A DNA stretch of 25,216 bases from Bacteroidota bacterium (GTDB lineage: Bacteria; Bacteroidota; Bacteroidia; Chitinophagales; Chitinophagaceae), in NCBI GenBank assembly GCA_023423285.1, contig JAFAFV010000132.1, positions 1 to 25,216 on the forward strand. The letters run 5' to 3'. Both the position numbers and the translations under genes were made by a program. This document shows, in pieces, positions 22,424-25,216 of this stretch (the stretch's first letter is position 1; each line of letters begins with the position of its first letter). The notes beneath the pieces are model-generated. The model made no database searches and had not been told where the DNA came from. It saw only the letters and a list, made by a program, of their open reading frames with translations.

Positions 22424-23068
22424 TTATTGAACAGCCCCTTCCCTGCCCCAGGCTGCCGGATCTTCACGCCATTTTAATAAATCACTTTCATCGTCAGGTT
22501 GAATAAGGCCACTTTCTTTCGCAAGTTCCAGCAGCACAGGAAAACTGGTTAAGGGCAAATATTTCAACTTGCGGACGGCAAAAGCTTCGGTGGCCACTTT
22601 AAAATCATAGGTAAAAATAGAAACCATTCCGATTACCTCCAGTCCGGCAGCCATCAATGCATCCACCGCCTGCAGGCTACTTTTTCCGGTACTTACCAAA
22701 TCTTCAATTACAACAACCTTTTGACCCGTTTCAAAACGGCCCTCAATTTGGTTGCCTAAACCGTGTTCTTTAGGCTTTGGCCTCACATAAATGAAAGGCA
22801 TTTTTAACTGGTCTGCAGCCATGGCACCCCAGGGAATGCCAGCAGTGGCCACAGCAGCAAGTATATCAGCCTCAGTAAAGGCTGAAAAAAGAATATTACA
22901 CATCTCACTTTTAATAAAATCCCGCACAAAGGGGTAAGATAGCACGCTCCGGTTATCACAATAGATCGGGCTTTTCCAGCCGCTGGCCCATGTAAAAGGT
23001 TGTTGCGGACTTAGTTTTATCGCGTTTACCTGTAATAATTTTTCAGCCACTACTTTTGCATCGTTCAT
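22424..23068 (-). CDS. pyrE: Orotate phosphoribosyltransferase
   Basis: This 214-residue type-I phosphoribosyltransferase joins orotate and PRPP to form OMP in pyrimidine synthesis. The PRPP-binding motif VVVIEDLVSTGKSS is at 118-131, the flexible catalytic loop YVRPKPKEHG at 94-103 and the substrate-binding segment TWASGWKSPIYCDNR at 26-40. Start and length are normal. The 75-base gap to the divergent Nudix gene contains a small inverted repeat GCAGTT/AACTGC (23073-23078 with 23086-23091), directly before the start, where an operator or leader hairpin could sit. Its TATTTTCG on the minus strand is one base from a -7 box. Confidence 0.95.
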   Translation of the reverse strand: MNDAKVVAEKLLQVNAIKLSPQQPFTWASGWKSPIYCDNRSVLSYPFVRDFIKSEMCNILFSAFTEADILAAVATAGIPWGAMAADQLKMPFIYVRPKPKEHGLGNQIEGRFETGQKVVVIEDLVSTGKSSLQAVDALMAAGLEVIGMVSIFTYDFKVATEAFAVRKLKYLPLTSFPVLLELAKESGLIQPDDESDLLKWREDPAAWGREGAVQ

Positions 23069-23143
23069 AATTGCAGTTTAACTTTAACTGCGAAAATAGC
23101 AACTTGGGCACAATTTAAACTCATTAAACTCATATTCTGCCTC

Positions 23144-23764
23144 ATGCACATTAAAATCTACATTAATAATAAGCCGTTATACCTGTGTGATGCATTGGAT
23201 GAACCTATCAATTTGCTGATCCACCAGCCGGATCATATTTTTATTGATGAACTGGATGCCCATAGTGTAAAAACCATGCTGCACGAAATGCAAATGCCTG
23301 AAATAAAAACCGGCATATTTTTACATACCAACCTGGAACAGTTAAAAAAAGCGTTTCTAAAAAAATTTACGGTTGTGCCCGCCGGTGGCGGATTGGTTCA
23401 AAATGAAAAAGGAGAAGTTTTAATGATTTTCAGACGCGGGTTTTGGGACCTGCCCAAAGGAAAACTGGATGAGGGTGAAACACTGGAAGCCTGCGCCGTG
23501 CGGGAAGTGAAAGAAGAAACCGGCCTGAAAACCATTCAGCTAAAAAAATTGCTTACCATTACATGGCATAGTTACGATATGGGTACGCATCATATGCTTA
23601 AAGAAAGTCATTGGTACCTGATGGCGGCCAGCAGCGATGAAAATCTCGCAGCACAATCAGAAGAGGATATCGAAGACATACAATGGGTACCAAAAGAAGA
23701 TCTGCCGCGTTTTTCCCGTATGGCCTACCCTTCGATTGCCGACGTGCTGGCGTTGATTGGTTGA
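23144..23764 (+). CDS. Nudix hydrolase with N-terminal extension
   Basis: This 206-residue protein has a complete Nudix box at residues 106-128 (from GKLDEGETLEACAVREVKEE to TGL), matching GX5EX7REUXEEXGU with the metal-binding Glu residues. The preceding segment PAGGGLVQNEKGEVLMIFR is typical of Nudix domains. The first 75 or so residues form an unassigned extension without signal or membrane helix. The substrate cannot be read from the box. Candidates are nucleotide or sugar-nucleotide pyrophosphates. It is divergent from pyrE and 42 nt upstream of an oxidoreductase gene, probably co-transcribed. Confidence 0.9.
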   Translation: MHIKIYINNKPLYLCDALDEPINLLIHQPDHIFIDELDAHSVKTMLHEMQMPEIKTGIFLHTNLEQLKKAFLKKFTVVPAGGGLVQNEKGEVLMIFRRGFWDLPKGKLDEGETLEACAVREVKEETGLKTIQLKKLLTITWHSYDMGTHHMLKESHWYLMAASSDENLAAQSEEDIEDIQWVPKEDLPRFSRMAYPSIADVLALIG

Positions 23765-23806
23765 AAACATTATCAGCTTATTGATTTACATTTACCAAAA
23801 ACAAAT

Positions 23807-24967
23807 ATGAGTACAACCAAGTTAAGAATGGGCATGATAGGTGGTGGTAAAGACGCTTTTATTGGCGCGGTGCACCGCATTGCTCTTAATATGGATGGCC
23901 TTATGGAACTTTGCTGCGGCGCACTCAGCATTGACCCCGATACAGCCATCGAATCTGGAAAAATGCTGTTTTTGCCCGAAGACCGCATTTACACGAATTA
24001 TGAAGAAATGATCAGGAAAGAAAGTGAGTTACCGGCAGATCAACGCATTCATTTTATAACAATTGTAACACCCAACTTTGCGCACTTTGCACCTGCAATG
24101 ATGGCGCTGGAACATGGTTTTCATGTGGTGATTGAAAAACCAATGACCTTTTCCCTGGAAGAAGCCAAATTATTAAAGCAAAAAGTAGAAGAAACCGGCC
24201 TGATGCTATGCCTCACTCACACTTATACAGGCTATCCCATGATCAAACAGGCACGTAAGATGATAGCCGATGGCACTTTTGGCGCTATCAGAAAAGTTTT
24301 TGTAGAATATCCGCAGGGATGGTTGAGCAAACTTTCGGAACGTGAAGGAAACGCTCAGGCAGCCTGGCGTACAGACCCAACAAAAAGCGGAAAAGCAGGA
24401 GCCATTGGCGATATTGGTACACATGCCGCCAACCTGGCGGAATATATAACCGGTCAAAAAATAACCAAATTATGCGCTGACGTGAACATTGTGGTGCCTG
24501 AGCGCCTGCTGGACGATGATGGAGCCGTTCTTTTAAAATTTGATAAAGGCGCGAGCGGCGTTCTAATAGCCACCCAGGTTGCCGCCGGAGAAGAAAACGC
24601 TTTGAAAATAAAAGTATATGGAGAACATGGCGGCATTGAATGGCACCAGATGGAACCCAATACCCTGCTTGTAAAATGGTACGATCAGCCTGCACAAATA
24701 TACCGGGCAGGCAATGGGTATCTTGACGAAGTGGCTAAAAAGAATTGCCGCACACCGGGTGGCCACCCCGAAGGGTACCTGGAGGCGTTTGCTAATATTT
24801 ACAGAAATTTTGCCTGGGCTTTAAACGCCAGGCTCAATGGTGTGGTGGTTAACCCATCCGATTATGATTTCCCTACCGTGGACGACGGAGTTAGAGGTAT
24901 GGCATTTATAGAAAACGTGATTGCCAGCGGCCAAAGCGACCAAAAGTGGTGGAACTATGTGATTTAA
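23807..24967 (+). CDS. Gfo/Idh/MocA family oxidoreductase
   Basis: This 386-residue NAD(P)-dependent dehydrogenase has an N-terminal Rossmann fold: MGMIGGGKDAFIGAVHRIA at about 8-26, VTPNFAHFAPAMMALEHG and the hallmark EKPMTFSLEEA with E110-K111-P112. The C-terminal substrate domain carries the catalytic GDIGTHAANLAEYITG (D202, H206). Members act on sugars, inositols or related compounds, and the exact substrate cannot be read from the sequence. It follows the Nudix gene by 42 nt and ends at a strong bidirectional terminator. Confidence 0.9.
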   Translation: MSTTKLRMGMIGGGKDAFIGAVHRIALNMDGLMELCCGALSIDPDTAIESGKMLFLPEDRIYTNYEEMIRKESELPADQRIHFITIVTPNFAHFAPAMMALEHGFHVVIEKPMTFSLEEAKLLKQKVEETGLMLCLTHTYTGYPMIKQARKMIADGTFGAIRKVFVEYPQGWLSKLSEREGNAQAAWRTDPTKSGKAGAIGDIGTHAANLAEYITGQKITKLCADVNIVVPERLLDDDGAVLLKFDKGASGVLIATQVAAGEENALKIKVYGEHGGIEWHQMEPNTLLVKWYDQPAQIYRAGNGYLDEVAKKNCRTPGGHPEGYLEAFANIYRNFAWALNARLNGVVVNPSDYDFPTVDDGVRGMAFIENVIASGQSDQKWWNYVI

Positions 24968-24974
24968 ATAAACA

Positions 24975-25005
24975 AAAAGCTATACCGGTTGCCGATATAG
25001 CTTTT
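24975..25005. terminator. Bidirectional terminator
   Basis: AAAAGCTATA (24975-24984) pairs perfectly over 10 bp with TATAGCTTTT (24996-25005), and an inner CGG/CCG pairing (24986-24988 with 24992-24994) tightens the loop. T-runs flank both ends on the respective strands. It serves both the convergent oxidoreductase and ABC-F genes. Confidence 0.75.
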
Positions 25006-25025
25006 ATTACCTTTTTCACAAATCG

Positions 25026-25216
25026 TTAGTGATACATTTCCTCTCTCAACGTTTTTACTCTATCATCTGCCAGGTATTCATCAAAGGTGGCCAGCTTGTC
25101 AATAATACCTTTAGGCGTTAGTTCAATTACCCGGTTAGCCACCGTTTGCATAAACGTATGGTCGTGGCTGGTAAGTAATACAATACCGCTGTAATTGGTA
25201 CACTGCTCGTTAAAGC
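25026..25216 (-). CDS. ABC-F family ATPase, C-terminal fragment (cut by window edge)
   Basis: The minus-strand frame is open from the right edge to the stop at 25026, giving the last 63 residues. The switch (H-loop) segment LLTSHDHTFMQTVANRVIEL and the tail TPKGIIDKLATFDEYLADDR match the end of the second ATPase domain of ABC-F proteins, closest in style to YbiT. ABC-F proteins act on the ribosome rather than in transport. The Walker motifs and the ABC-F linker lie outside the window, so the subfamily cannot be fixed. Confidence 0.8.
   Translation of the reverse strand, partial: FNEQCTNYSGIVLLTSHDHTFMQTVANRVIELTPKGIIDKLATFDEYLADDRVKTLREEMYH

Noticed and set aside
1..25216. CRISPR array, tRNA, rRNA, insertion sequence or phage attachment site
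   Set aside because: No spaced repeat series, cloverleaf, transposase or integrase was found on either strand by reading. A dedicated tRNA and covariance-model scan was not possible here.

Overview
The window reads as ordinary chromosome of a Bacteroidota (Bacteroidetes) bacterium, most likely of the Chitinophagaceae/Sphingobacteriales side. This is judged from protein families and sequence flavour, not from a search. Pointers are TAnnTTTG promoter elements (one with a well spaced TTTG upstream), a YpdA-type bacillithiol disulfide reductase, a ligase-associated exonuclease/ligase pair, an ECF sigma factor followed by an anti-sigma protein with SusC-like motifs, and the absence of strong Shine-Dalgarno sequences. 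Coding density is high and gene directions alternate often. I see no rRNA, tRNA, CRISPR array, insertion sequence or prophage gene.

Layout. 1-2646 (minus): operon ypdA - DUF445 membrane protein - prmA, the last cut by the window edge. 2764-5964 (plus): pyruvate dehydrogenase E1 beta, an NtrC-like response regulator without a DNA-binding domain, and a YpfJ-type zinc metallopeptidase. 5956-9130 (minus): PNPOx-like flavin protein - MBL-fold exonuclease - ATP-dependent DNA ligase. 9264-10801 (plus): rlmH, a rhomboid protease and a very acidic small protein. 10812-12485 (minus): a TPR protein and tilS. 12615-18008 (plus): etfB-etfA, a DUF151 bifunctional-nuclease-like protein, ispE, ornithine aminotransferase and a VIT/CCC1-like membrane protein. 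18005-19150 (minus): a small membrane protein and an outer-membrane beta-barrel protein. 19469-21374 (plus): ECF sigma factor and its presumed anti-sigma partner. 21375-21958: 584 bases of AT-rich, hairpin-rich non-coding DNA. 21959-24967: LEA-type lipoprotein (plus), pyrE (minus), then Nudix hydrolase and Gfo/Idh/MocA oxidoreductase (plus). 25026-25216 (minus): the C-terminus of an ABC-F ATPase.

Most genes are housekeeping: translation accuracy and ribosome modification (prmA, rlmH, tilS, ABC-F), central metabolism (pdhB, etfAB, ispE, ornithine aminotransferase, pyrE), thiol redox (ypdA) and DNA end repair (exonuclease plus ligase). The most distinctive part is 18.4-22.0 kb. There an envelope-type sigma/anti-sigma pair lies divergent from an outer-membrane barrel gene and is followed by the hairpin-rich gap. 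The anti-sigma protein carries a CarboxypepD-regulatory-like domain, two SusC-like EVVVVGYG-type segments and a TonB C-terminal-like domain, all on the periplasmic side of one membrane helix. The NtrC-like regulator, with GSFTSA in place of GAFTGA and no HTH, and the YpdA homologue lacking the Cys of the GGGPCG motif are the other points that deserve attention.
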